From Streptomyces sp. NRRL F-4489 (GTDB taxonomy: Bacteria > Actinomycetota > Actinomycetes > Streptomycetales > Streptomycetaceae): 64,000 nucleotides of DNA. The stretch is from assembly GCF_001509485.1 (NCBI RefSeq), contig NZ_LLZI01000035.1, forward strand, positions 43,531 through 107,530, given 5' to 3'. This document shows positions 27,707 to 36,209 of the stretch, piece after piece. The stretch's first letter is position 1; each line of letters begins with the position of its first letter. The notes beneath the pieces were generated by a model. The model did not search any database and was not told the DNA's origin. It saw nothing but the letters and a program-made list of their open reading frames with translations. A program made the translations under genes and the position numbers.

Positions 27707-29752
27707 CTAGGTCACGAGCGGGTTGGGCAGCGTGACGTAGACGGACTGGGTGTCGACCGGGCCGACGAGTTCGTCCAGGCCGTGCAGCCGGGTGGCGAGG
27801 TTGGCCTTGCAGCGCAGGGTGGGGGAGGTCAGCAGCCGCTCCGGGAGGGTCGAGCGGTGGGCGGGCGGGGCCGTCGCGGCGTCGGCGAGGAAGCGGCGGA
27901 AGGCGGCGAGCAGGATCTCCTCGCGGACGAGCCGGGCCGCGCCGAACGCCCCGATCAGCCCGAAGACGTTGTTGATGCCGAGGTAGTACGCGAACCGCTC
28001 GTCGGTGACGTCGTCGGCGACGAAGGTGTCGCTGGCGGCGCCGATGCCGGGCAGCCGCCGCTCCAGCTCGGCGCGGCGGGAGGCGCGGAAGTAGTAGCCC
28101 TGGTTGTCGCGGTAGCGGCCGCCGGCCGGCCAGCCGCCGGCGTCCAGCAGGACGAGGGTGTTCTGCTGGTGGGCCTCCAGGGCGACGCCGGCCGTCCCGT
28201 CGAGCCAGAGGACGGGCCGGACGACCGCTTCGAGGTAGCGCAGGAACCACTCCGTGGCGACCGCGCCGGCCGGCCGCCCGGTGCGGGCGCTGAGCGCGCC
28301 GACCACGCTCTCCAGCCGGGAGCGCATCACGCCGAGGCCGGGCCAGGGGCGCGGGGCGGTGAGCCCGGCGATGCAGACGGCGTCGTCGCCGGGGGCGAAG
28401 GGCTGGTGCCGGAGGACGGCGTCCAGGCCCTGGACGGGGGTGCCGTCCGGGCTGTCGACGGCGAGGTAGGCGGGGTCGCGGACGATGTCGAAGCCGGGCG
28501 TGCCGGGGAAGGCGGCCCGCCACTCGGCGCCCAGGCCGGTGCGCAGCAGCCGGTGGACCTCCACGCCCCGGACGAGTTCCTTGCGGAGGTTCTCCCGGCG
28601 GGAGTTGGTGATCCGCAGGCCCAGCGAGAGCTTGAGCATCGCGGGCGCCCCGGGGCGGCAGACGGTGCGGACGGAGGAGGTGGGGTACCACAGCGGGCCG
28701 TGCGGGCCGAGGTCGTGCAGCAGTCCGGCGTCGCGCAGTGCGGCGGTCTCCGGGCGGGCGGCGAGGTCGCGGGCCTGCCAGGGGTGGAGCGGCAGCGGGA
28801 CCGTGCCCTCGGGGAGCGCGAGGCCGTCGCCGGCGAGCCGGGCGGCGAGCCGGGCGGCCGGGACGGTCCGGCCGCGCTCGGTCCAGGCGGAGTCGGTGGC
28901 CAGGACGGAGGGGTGGACGGCCGCCCAGTGGAGCGGGAAACCGCCGCGCAGCTCGGGCGAATAGGCGCGGGTCTCGGCGTCGGTGAGGCCCTCGCGGCTC
29001 TTGGGCGTGGGGTGCAGCGGGTGGCCCAGGAGGAGCGACTGCTCGGCGTCGAGGAAGCGGAAGCCGGTGTCCGCGTCCGGGTGGGCCCGCCGGTCGGCGA
29101 TGAACAGCGCCGTGGTGCGGACGGAGTTGGCGACCCGGCCGATGAGTTCGGCGCCGTCGCCGTCCGGGGCCTGCGGGGCGTCGGCGGTCGGCTCGTCGCC
29201 GTCGGCGACGCGGTGCTCGCCGCCGTCCGAGGCCCGCCGGTCGCCGCCGTGGGCGGCCTCGCGGCGCAGCAGCGCGGCGAGGGTGACGGCGTCCAGCGGG
29301 GCGGAGCCGGGCGGGGTGCCGTCGAGGGTGGGGGCGCCCAGGCGGTGCCAGCCGGTGGGGGACCAGTAGCGGACGGGGATGTGCAGGGCGGTGGCGCTGG
29401 CGTGCAGGGCCAGGCGCAGCCGGCCGCCGGCCGGGCGGGGCGTGCCCTGCTCGCGCAGCCAGCAGCGGAGGAGGTTCTCGATGCCCGCGGCGTCGGCGGC
29501 GGCGGCCGGGTCGGGGTGGTCGAGGGGGTCGGCGTCGGGGTGCCGCACGGGCTCGCACGGGCCGGGGTCGTACGGACCGGAGTCGTACGGGCCCGGGGCC
29601 CCGTGGCCGGCGGCGGGCTGCTGGTGGCAGGTGTCGTCGCCGGGGCGGCGCTGCTGGCGGGGGACGGTCGGCTCGATCAGGCCGGCGCCCTGGGCGTGGG
29701 CGGCGGGCCGCTCGGCGGCCTGGGTCCCGTCGGGGGCGGGGCGTTCGGTCAT
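27707..29752 (-). CDS. NIS siderophore synthetase, IucA/IucC family
   Basis: The 681-residue protein is longer than usual because of a 90-residue low-complexity N-terminus (Pro/Gly/Asp/Tyr-rich PYDSGPYDPGP). The catalytic part shows LLGHPLHPTPKSREGL (ATP-binding GHPxHP..K), LPLHPWQARDL, YPTSSVRTVCRP, EAHQQNTLVLLDAGG and RDNQGYYF. The alternation of motifs fits a synthetase for the first citrate-amine coupling. ATG 29752 overlaps the stop of the aminotransferase upstream (ATGA), so translation is coupled. It is followed by the acetyltransferase. Confidence 0.9.
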   Translation of the reverse strand: MTERPAPDGTQAAERPAAHAQGAGLIEPTVPRQQRRPGDDTCHQQPAAGHGAPGPYDSGPYDPGPCEPVRHPDADPLDHPDPAAAADAAGIENLLRCWLREQGTPRPAGGRLRLALHASATALHIPVRYWSPTGWHRLGAPTLDGTPPGSAPLDAVTLAALLRREAAHGGDRRASDGGEHRVADGDEPTADAPQAPDGDGAELIGRVANSVRTTALFIADRRAHPDADTGFRFLDAEQSLLLGHPLHPTPKSREGLTDAETRAYSPELRGGFPLHWAAVHPSVLATDSAWTERGRTVPAARLAARLAGDGLALPEGTVPLPLHPWQARDLAARPETAALRDAGLLHDLGPHGPLWYPTSSVRTVCRPGAPAMLKLSLGLRITNSRRENLRKELVRGVEVHRLLRTGLGAEWRAAFPGTPGFDIVRDPAYLAVDSPDGTPVQGLDAVLRHQPFAPGDDAVCIAGLTAPRPWPGLGVMRSRLESVVGALSARTGRPAGAVATEWFLRYLEAVVRPVLWLDGTAGVALEAHQQNTLVLLDAGGWPAGGRYRDNQGYYFRASRRAELERRLPGIGAASDTFVADDVTDERFAYYLGINNVFGLIGAFGAARLVREEILLAAFRRFLADAATAPPAHRSTLPERLLTSPTLRCKANLATRLHGLDELVGPVDTQSVYVTLPNPLVT

Positions 29753-31143
29753 GAGGGGGTGCCTCGCATGGTGGTGGGGGCCGGCCCCTGGGGGCCGGGG
29801 GTGGTGCGGACGGCCGCCGCGATGGCGTCGGCGAGGCGGTCGAGGACCGCGTCCGCCTGTTCGTCGGTGAGGGTCAGGGGCGGCAGCAGCCGGACGACGG
29901 CGGAGTGCCGGCCGCCGAGTTCGACGATCAGGCCGCGGTCCAGGCACGCCTGCTGGATGGCGGTGGCCAGCGCCGGGTCGGCGGGGCGGGCGCCGAGCGC
30001 GTCCGGGGCGGCGTCCCGGTCGACGATCTCGGCGCCGAGCATCAGCCCGCGGCCGCGCACATCGCCGACGCAGTCGTGGGCGGCGGCCAGTTCGCGGAGC
30101 CGGGCGAGCATGGCGGCGCCGAGCCGCGCGGCGTGCGCGGCCAGGCCGTTGCGGCGGACGTAGGCGAGGGTGGCGGTGCCGGCGGCCATGGCGAGTTGGT
30201 TGCCGCGGAAGGTGCCGGCGTGCGCGCCGGGCCGCCAGGCGTCGAGTTCGGCGCGGTAGACGATGACGGCGAGCGGGAGGCTGCCGCCGATCGCCTTGGA
30301 GAGCACCAGCACGTCGGGGACGATGCCGCTGCGTTCGACGGCCCAGAAGGTGCCGGTGCGGCCGACGCCGGTCTGCACCTCGTCGACGATGAGCGGGATG
30401 CCCCGGGCGGCGGTGATCTCCCGCATGCGGCGCAGCCAGGTGTCCGGGGCGGGGATCACGCCGCCCTCGCCCTGGACCGGTTCGAGGATCATGCCGGCGG
30501 GCCGGGGGACGCCGCCCTTGGGGTCGTCCAGGAGGCGCTCGGTCCAGCGGGCGGACAGCTCGGCGCCCTGCTCGCCGCCGGTGCCGAAGGGGCAGCGGTA
30601 GGCGTACGGGTAGGGCAGCCGGGTCACGCCGGGGTGGCGGGCGCCCCCGGAGGCGGCCAGCGCGTCGGCGGTCATGCCGTGGTAGGCGCCGGAGAAGGCG
30701 GCCAGACCGTCCCGGCCGGTGGCGGTGCGGACGAGGGTGAAGGCCGCCTCGACGGCGTCGGTGCCGGCCGGCCCGCAGAACTGGATCCGTCCGTTTTCGG
30801 CCAACTCTTGGGGCAGGGTGGCGAACAGCTCGGTGGTGAACGCGTCCTTGACCGGCGTGGCCAGGTCGAGGATGTGCAGCGGCGCGCCGGAGTCGAGGAC
30901 GGTGCGGATGGCCTCCAGGACGACGGGGTGGTTGTGGCCGAGCGCGAGGGTGCCGGCGCCGGAGAGGCAGTCGAGGTAGCGCCGGCCGTCGGCGCCCTCG
31001 ATCGTCAGCCCGCGGGCGCGCACCGGCACGATCGGCAGCGAGCGCGCGTAGGTGCGGGCGGCGGACTCACGCAGGGCCTGGCGGCGCAGGATCCCCTCGT
31101 GGGCCGGCGGTGCGGCCGCCGGCACGGATTCGGTCAACGCCAC
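29749..31143 (-). CDS. Diaminobutyrate-2-oxoglutarate aminotransferase-like class III enzyme
   Basis: The 464-residue PLP enzyme (class III, fold type I) has FCGPAGTDAVEAAFTLVRTATGRDGLAAFSGAYHGMT, DEVQTGVGRTGTFWAVE (the Asp that binds the PLP nitrogen) and the PLP lysine in VLVLSKAIGGSLPLAV. The FCGPAGTDA segment is typical of the Dat/EctB type that makes L-2,4-diaminobutyrate. It begins the siderophore cluster, consistent with feeding a diamine precursor. GTG 31143 follows AGGAGGA with a ten-base gap. The spacer to the divergent protease gene holds no recognisable iron box. A general ornithine-type aminotransferase is the alternative. Confidence 0.88.
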   Translation of the reverse strand: MALTESVPAAAPPAHEGILRRQALRESAARTYARSLPIVPVRARGLTIEGADGRRYLDCLSGAGTLALGHNHPVVLEAIRTVLDSGAPLHILDLATPVKDAFTTELFATLPQELAENGRIQFCGPAGTDAVEAAFTLVRTATGRDGLAAFSGAYHGMTADALAASGGARHPGVTRLPYPYAYRCPFGTGGEQGAELSARWTERLLDDPKGGVPRPAGMILEPVQGEGGVIPAPDTWLRRMREITAARGIPLIVDEVQTGVGRTGTFWAVERSGIVPDVLVLSKAIGGSLPLAVIVYRAELDAWRPGAHAGTFRGNQLAMAAGTATLAYVRRNGLAAHAARLGAAMLARLRELAAAHDCVGDVRGRGLMLGAEIVDRDAAPDALGARPADPALATAIQQACLDRGLIVELGGRHSAVVRLLPPLTLTDEQADAVLDRLADAIAAAVRTTPGPQGPAPTTMRGTPS

Positions 31144-31424
31144 GGCGGTTGTGTCCTCCTGCTGGTGAACTGCTGGATACCGGGCGGGCCCGGCGGGCAG
31201 CCCGGCCGTCCCCCGTACGTACCAACGACGGCACGGGCGCGGGAACACGGCCGGCGGCAAGATCCTTGGCGGCGGGAACCATGGCCCCGGCTACCACCGT
31301 CCCTCCGGGCACCGGCATAGTGGGGGGCCGCACCCGGATCTTGCGGTTCATGACAAGCGCCGTCCGGGGGCACAGCTCATGAGCCGTACGCGGCTCACCG
31401 TTTGACACAGGGGGAGAAGCACCC

Positions 31425-32612
31425 ATGCGATCAATACGCCGGCCAGTCCTGGCCACCGCGGCACTGACGGCCGTGGTGGCGCTGACCGCCACCGGCTGCG
31501 GGCCGTCGGGCGACAACGCGGACGCCAAGCCGACCGCGTCGGCCCAGGACTCCACGGGCGGGGGTGCCATCAAGATCCCCCAGGACCTCCAGGAGAAGCT
31601 CAAGCAGCACGGCGTCGACCTGGACAAGTGGAAGAACGGCGAGTGGAAGAACTGGGACAAGGACAAGTGGCTCCGGGAGGCCGGGGAGTTCATCAACCCG
31701 ATCATCAAGAACTTCTGGAACCCTGACAAGATCGACAAGGTCAAGCCGCCCAAGGACCCGAGCAAGCCCTCGGACATCACCGAGGACCAGGGCAAGACCG
31801 ACCCGGAGCCGGCCGCCGTCGCCGCGCAGCCGGTGAAGACGCCCTACACCGCCACCGCGCCGGGCGTGGGCCTGCTGCTCTTCAGCACCCCGCAGGGCGA
31901 GTCCCGCTGCTCCGCCACCGTCGTCAAGGACCCGGCGCACCCGGGCAAGTCCAACCTCGTGTGGACCGCGGCGCACTGCGTGCACGCCGGCAAGAACGGC
32001 GGCTGGTACCGCAACATGATGTTCGTCCCGAACTTCAACCGGACCGGCGCGCCGGCCACCCAGATGAAGACCACGCCGTTCGAGGACCGCGTCCCGGCGG
32101 GCAAGTGGTGGGCGGACGACATGGCCACCTCCAAGGAGTGGATCGCCGACGGCGGCGCCGTCCCGGGCGTGCCGATGGCGCCGTACGACTTCGCGCTGAT
32201 GCACGTCAAGCCCGAGGAGAGCACCGGCGGCAAGTCGCTGGAGGAGATGGCCGGCGGCGCCTACGCGGTCGACTTCAACGCCCCGGCGATGTCGAAGATT
32301 TCGAGCCTGACGGCGCAGGGCTACCCGGCCGAGCCGCCGTTCGACGGCGCGGTGCAGCAGTCGTGCACCGACCGGCCGACCCGGCTGACGATGGACGCCA
32401 AGAAGCCGACCATGTACCGGATCGGCTGCACCATGACCGGTGGGTCGTCCGGCGGTCCGTGGTTCATGAAGGGCGCCGACGGCAAGCCGGTGCTGATCTC
32501 CAACATGTCGATGGGGCCGCGTCCGGCCCGCTGGTCGGCGGGCCCGCACCTGGGCGCCGAGGCCAAGTCGATCTTCGACGCGATGAGCAAGAAGTGGGCC
32601 AGCCAGCAGTGA
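31425..32612 (+). CDS. Trypsin-like serine protease, probable lipoprotein
   Basis: The 395-residue protein begins MRSIRRPVLATAALTAVVALTATGC, a signal peptide with a lipobox-like end; Cys25 is the likely lipidated residue. A Lys/Trp-rich, acidic segment follows (residues 55-110). The protease domain has His184 in TAAHCVH, Asp256 in YDFALM and Ser343 in TGGSSGGPW, a full catalytic triad. The enzyme is thus likely anchored outside the membrane. ATG 31425 follows GGGGAGAAG, and TTTGACAC about 20 bases upstream may be part of the promoter. It is divergent from the siderophore cluster and ends before a strong terminator. Confidence 0.88.
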   Translation: MRSIRRPVLATAALTAVVALTATGCGPSGDNADAKPTASAQDSTGGGAIKIPQDLQEKLKQHGVDLDKWKNGEWKNWDKDKWLREAGEFINPIIKNFWNPDKIDKVKPPKDPSKPSDITEDQGKTDPEPAAVAAQPVKTPYTATAPGVGLLLFSTPQGESRCSATVVKDPAHPGKSNLVWTAAHCVHAGKNGGWYRNMMFVPNFNRTGAPATQMKTTPFEDRVPAGKWWADDMATSKEWIADGGAVPGVPMAPYDFALMHVKPEESTGGKSLEEMAGGAYAVDFNAPAMSKISSLTAQGYPAEPPFDGAVQQSCTDRPTRLTMDAKKPTMYRIGCTMTGGSSGGPWFMKGADGKPVLISNMSMGPRPARWSAGPHLGAEAKSIFDAMSKKWASQQ

Positions 32613-32662
32613 GGCGCTGAGCGGTGGCGGCCGGTGCCGCCGCCGCACCGCCCGTGACAGCG

Positions 32663-32701
32663 GCGAGGGCCCGCCCCGGGGATTCCGGGGCGGGCCCTCG
32701 C
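32663..32701. terminator. Strong terminator after the protease gene
   Basis: GCGAGGGCCCGCCCCGG and its complement CCGGGGCGGGCCCTCGC form a near-perfect 17-bp stem with a tiny loop at 32663-32701. It is followed by CTTTATT on the plus strand. It lies between convergent genes and should be one of the best intrinsic terminators in the window. Confidence 0.9.
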
Positions 32702-32723
32702 TTTATTGCGCTGTGCCGGTCCG

Positions 32724-34211
32724 TCAGGCGGCCGGGACGAACGGCCGGAACTCCGCGGCCAGTTCCTCATGGACCCGGGCCTTGAGGACCGTGCCCTCGG
32801 CGGTGTGCTCCTCGGAGAGCACCTCGCCCTCGGCGTGCGCCCGGGAGACCAGGGCGCCCTGGGTGTAGGGCACCAGGACCTCGATCTCGACCCGCGGACG
32901 CGGGAGTTCCGCGTCCAGCAGCTCGCGCAGCTCGGCGATGCCCTCGCCGGTGCGGGCGGAGACCACCAGAGCGCGCTTCTCCTGGCGGAGCAGGCGCTGG
33001 AGGGTCAGCGGGTCGGCGGCGTCGGCCTTGTTGACGACCACGATCTCGGGGACGTCCGTGGCGCCGACGTCGCGGATCACCTCGCGGACCGCCGCCAGCT
33101 GCTCCTCCGGCACCGGGTGCGAGCCGTCGACCACGTGGAGGATGAGGTCGGCGTCGGCGACCTCCTCCATCGTGGAGCGGAACGCCTCGACGAGGTGGTG
33201 CGGCAGGTGGCGGACGAAGCCGACGGTGTCGGCCAGGGTGTACAGCCGCCCGCTGGGGGTCTCGGCCCGCCGGACGGTCGGGTCCAGGGTGGCGAACAGG
33301 GCGTTCTCCACCAGGACACCGGCGCCGGTGAGGCGGTTGAGCAGGGAGGACTTGCCGGCGTTGGTGTAGCCGGCGATGGCGACCGAGGGGATCTTGTTGC
33401 GCCGGCGCTCCTGGCGCTTGACGTCCCGGCCGGTCTTCATCTCCGCGATCTCCCGGCGCATCTTCGCCATCTTCTCGCGGATCCGCCGCCGGTCCGTCTC
33501 GATCTTGGTCTCACCGGGACCGCGGGTGGCCATACCGCCGCCCGCCGACCCGGAGCCGCCGCCGCCCATCTGCCGGGACAGCGACTGGCCCCAGCCGCGC
33601 AGCCTGGGCAGCATGTACTGCATCTGCGCCAGCGAGACCTGCGCCTTGCCCTCCCGGGACTTGGCGTGCTGGGCGAAGATGTCGAGGATCAGGGCGGTGC
33701 GGTCGACCACCTTGACCTTGACGACGTCCTCGAGGTGGATCAGCTGGCCCGGGGAGAGCTCACCGTCGCAGACGACGGTGTCGGCCCCGGATTCGAGCAC
33801 GATGTCGCGCAGCTCCAGGGCCTTGCCGGAGCCGATGTAGGTGGCCGGGTCGGGCTTCTCGCGGCGCTGGATGACGCCGTCGAGCACCAGCGCGCCCGCG
33901 GTCTCGGCCAGCGCGGCGAGCTCGGCGAGGGAGTTCTCGGCGTCCTGCACCGTCCCGGACGTCCAGACGCCGACCAGCACCACGCGCTCCAGGCGCAGCT
34001 GGCGGTACTCGACCTCGGTGACGTCCTCGAGCTCGGTGGAGAGCCCGGCGACGCGGCGCAGTGCCGCGCGGTCGGAGCGGTCGTACTGGTCGCCGTCGCG
34101 CTCCCCGTCGATCTCGTGGCTCCAGGCGACGTCCTCTTCCATCAGGGCGTCGGCCCGAAGGCTCTCGGCGAGGCGCTGCCGGTCCTGCGGAAGGGAAGAA
34201 GAGGAGGTCAT
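32724..34211 (-). CDS. hflX: GTPase HflX
   Basis: HflX is a ribosome-associated GTPase that splits stalled or stressed ribosomes. The 495-residue protein has the N-terminal HflX domain (VVLVGVWTSG, DPATYIGSGKALEL, MLPRLRGWGQSLSRQMGGGG), a coiled-coil region GPGETKIETDRRRIREK, then the G domain with G1 GYTNAGKSSL, G3 DTVGFVRHLP and G4 NKAD. An unusually charged N-terminal extension of about 50 residues is typical of actinomycete versions. ATG 34211 follows AAAGGATCAA; the longer frame to 34457 reads into the M1 peptidase gene region and is rejected. The gene is on its own. Confidence 0.94.
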   Translation of the reverse strand: MTSSSSLPQDRQRLAESLRADALMEEDVAWSHEIDGERDGDQYDRSDRAALRRVAGLSTELEDVTEVEYRQLRLERVVLVGVWTSGTVQDAENSLAELAALAETAGALVLDGVIQRREKPDPATYIGSGKALELRDIVLESGADTVVCDGELSPGQLIHLEDVVKVKVVDRTALILDIFAQHAKSREGKAQVSLAQMQYMLPRLRGWGQSLSRQMGGGGSGSAGGGMATRGPGETKIETDRRRIREKMAKMRREIAEMKTGRDVKRQERRRNKIPSVAIAGYTNAGKSSLLNRLTGAGVLVENALFATLDPTVRRAETPSGRLYTLADTVGFVRHLPHHLVEAFRSTMEEVADADLILHVVDGSHPVPEEQLAAVREVIRDVGATDVPEIVVVNKADAADPLTLQRLLRQEKRALVVSARTGEGIAELRELLDAELPRPRVEIEVLVPYTQGALVSRAHAEGEVLSEEHTAEGTVLKARVHEELAAEFRPFVPAA

Positions 34212-34431
34212 TTGATCCTTTGTGTCGTTGGGAGCCCCCGGGACCGTCGGCCCCTCCGGGACTGGTGGCTGTTGCCGTTCGCTGTGGTCAACGTCCGGGC
34301 CGTCCCGGAGATTCCCGGGCCGTCCGGCCGGTCGCCGGCCGCCGCTGTCGGCCCGTTGATGGTCGCACGGCCGGGAGACGGACGTCACGCGGGTTTCCGG
34401 TGTTTCGGCGGCGAGGCGTCCTTGATGGCGG

Positions 34432-36081
34432 TCACCCGCGGTGCAGCCGCGGTCCACCGGGGGTGGCCGCCGGGCGCACCGTCCGGTTCCGCGGCGTCCG
34501 GCCGGCCGCCGGGGCCTTCCCGGCCGCCTGGGGCTTCCACTGCGGGTGGCCGGGCATCGGCGGGGTCTTCGTCCCGTAGAGCCACTCCCAGAAGAAGCCG
34601 GAGAGGTTGTGGCCGTAGATGTGGGAGGCCAGGGTGATGAAGTCGGCGGTGCCGGCGACCCCGTCGCGGTGCTTGGCGACCCATTCGCGCTCCAGGCGGT
34701 CGAAGCCTGCCGCGCCCATCTTGTGGCGCAGCGCGTACAGCACCAGCGCGCTGCCGTCGTAGATCACCGGCCGGAAGATGCCGATCTTGCGGCCCTGGTC
34801 GGGGGCCTTGGGCAGGGCCGGCGGGCCGCCCTCCGCGCGCCAGCCGTCCGACATCTCGTACGCGCGGCGCATCCGGGCCTCCAGGGAGGCGCGCTGGTCG
34901 CCCTTCTCCTGGGCGTACAGGGCCTCGTACCAGGTGGCGTGGGCCTCGTTCAGCCAGACGTCGGACCACCGGCGGGGGCTGACGCTGTCGCCGAACCACT
35001 GGTGGGCCAGTTCGTGCACCATCACCGACTCGACGTACCAGCTGGGCAGCTGGGCGGTGGTGAACAGGCGCTTCTCGAAGAGCGAGAGGGTCTGGGTCTC
35101 CAGCTCGAAGCCGGTGCTGGCGTCCGCGATCAGCACCCCGTAGTTCTCGAACGGGAACGGTCCGACCCGGCGCTCCATCCAGGCCACCTGGTCCGGGGTC
35201 CGGGCGAGCCAGCGGGCCAGCGCCGGGCGGGCGGCGGCCGGGACGACGTCGCGGACCGGCAGGCCGTGCGGGCCGCGCCGGGACAGCACACTGGACCGCC
35301 CGATGGAGACCTGCGCCAGCTCGGTGGCCATGGGGTGCGCGGTGCGGTACGTCCAGGTGCGGCGCGGCCCCCGGGTGGACTGGCCGGCCGGCAGCCCGTT
35401 GGCGACCGCCGTCAGCCCCTGGGGCACGGTGACGCGGAAGGTGAAGTACGCCTTGTCGGAGGGGTGGTCGTTGCACGGGAAGACCCGGTGCGCGGCGTCG
35501 GCCTGGTTGGCCATCGCCAGCCCGTCGGTCGTACGGATCCAGCCGCCGTTGCCGCGGCCGTGGGGGTCGCTGGTGTGCCGGACGGTGATCCGCACGTCCT
35601 GGCCGGGGAAGATGTGCACGGCCGGGGTGAGCACCAGGTCCTCGCCGGCCTGCTCGTGCCGGGCGGGCAGGCCGTCGATCATGACGGAGCGCACCGCGCC
35701 GTCCGCGAAGTCGAGGTTGAGGGTGTCGAGGTTGGCGGTGGCCCGGGCGTTGATCACGGTGACCGCGTCCAGCGGCCGGTCGTTGCGGCCCGAGTAGTCC
35801 AGCGAGATGTCGTACGAGGTGACGTCGTAGCCGGGGTTGCCGAGGGCCGGGAAGAGGCGGTCGCCGAGGCCCTGGGGCTCGGCGGGCTGCGGGGCGGCCG
35901 CGGCGAGCGTGGCGGCGGCCGCGAGGCCGAGGGCGGCGGCCCGGCGGGGGGCCCGGCCGCGGCGGGCGCGGCGGCGGTCCCGGCCCGGCGCGGGGCGGGC
36001 GTCGGCGGTGCGGTCGGGGGCGGTGCTGTCGGAGGCGGGCCCGGCGGGCTCGCCGGACCGGGGGCGCGGGGGAAGGGACAT
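34432..36081 (-). CDS. M1 family metallopeptidase, secreted
   Basis: The 549-residue protein has a basic N-terminus followed by a hydrophobic AALGLAAAATLAAAA stretch (about residues 48-62), probably an export signal. The peptidase domain has the zinc motif HELAHQWFGD and the third ligand 18 residues on in WLNEAHATW, plus a FPFENYG segment in the position of the exopeptidase GAMEN loop. It also shows the DHPSDKAYFTF beta-sandwich motif of the family. The C-terminal 40 residues are Pro/Arg-rich. The changed GAMEN loop means the exact exopeptidase mode is uncertain. ATG 36081 gives this N-terminus. It lies between rsh and hflX on the same strand. Confidence 0.9.
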   Translation of the reverse strand: MSLPPRPRSGEPAGPASDSTAPDRTADARPAPGRDRRRARRGRAPRRAAALGLAAAATLAAAAPQPAEPQGLGDRLFPALGNPGYDVTSYDISLDYSGRNDRPLDAVTVINARATANLDTLNLDFADGAVRSVMIDGLPARHEQAGEDLVLTPAVHIFPGQDVRITVRHTSDPHGRGNGGWIRTTDGLAMANQADAAHRVFPCNDHPSDKAYFTFRVTVPQGLTAVANGLPAGQSTRGPRRTWTYRTAHPMATELAQVSIGRSSVLSRRGPHGLPVRDVVPAAARPALARWLARTPDQVAWMERRVGPFPFENYGVLIADASTGFELETQTLSLFEKRLFTTAQLPSWYVESVMVHELAHQWFGDSVSPRRWSDVWLNEAHATWYEALYAQEKGDQRASLEARMRRAYEMSDGWRAEGGPPALPKAPDQGRKIGIFRPVIYDGSALVLYALRHKMGAAGFDRLEREWVAKHRDGVAGTADFITLASHIYGHNLSGFFWEWLYGTKTPPMPGHPQWKPQAAGKAPAAGRTPRNRTVRPAATPGGPRLHRG

Positions 36082-36209
36082 GGGCTACCGCTATCAGCGC
36101 GGCCCGCTCCCCCGTGGACGGCACGGCAGGACGGCACCCGAACGGGCGGCGCCCGGGCCGTCCGGCTTGCGGCCGCCCGCCCGATGTGTCTCCGGGCGGG
36201 CGCGGGGCC

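Noticed and set aside
25319..30163. Plus-strand ORF of 1614 codons across the siderophore cluster
   Set aside because: It is a composition shadow of the minus-strand genes: codon bias at third positions and protein motifs all belong to the minus strand, and no start or ribosome site is convincing.
31144..31424. Iron-responsive (IdeR/DmdR) box for the siderophore cluster
   Set aside because: No TTAGGTTAGGCTNACCTAA-like sequence was found in this spacer by eye.
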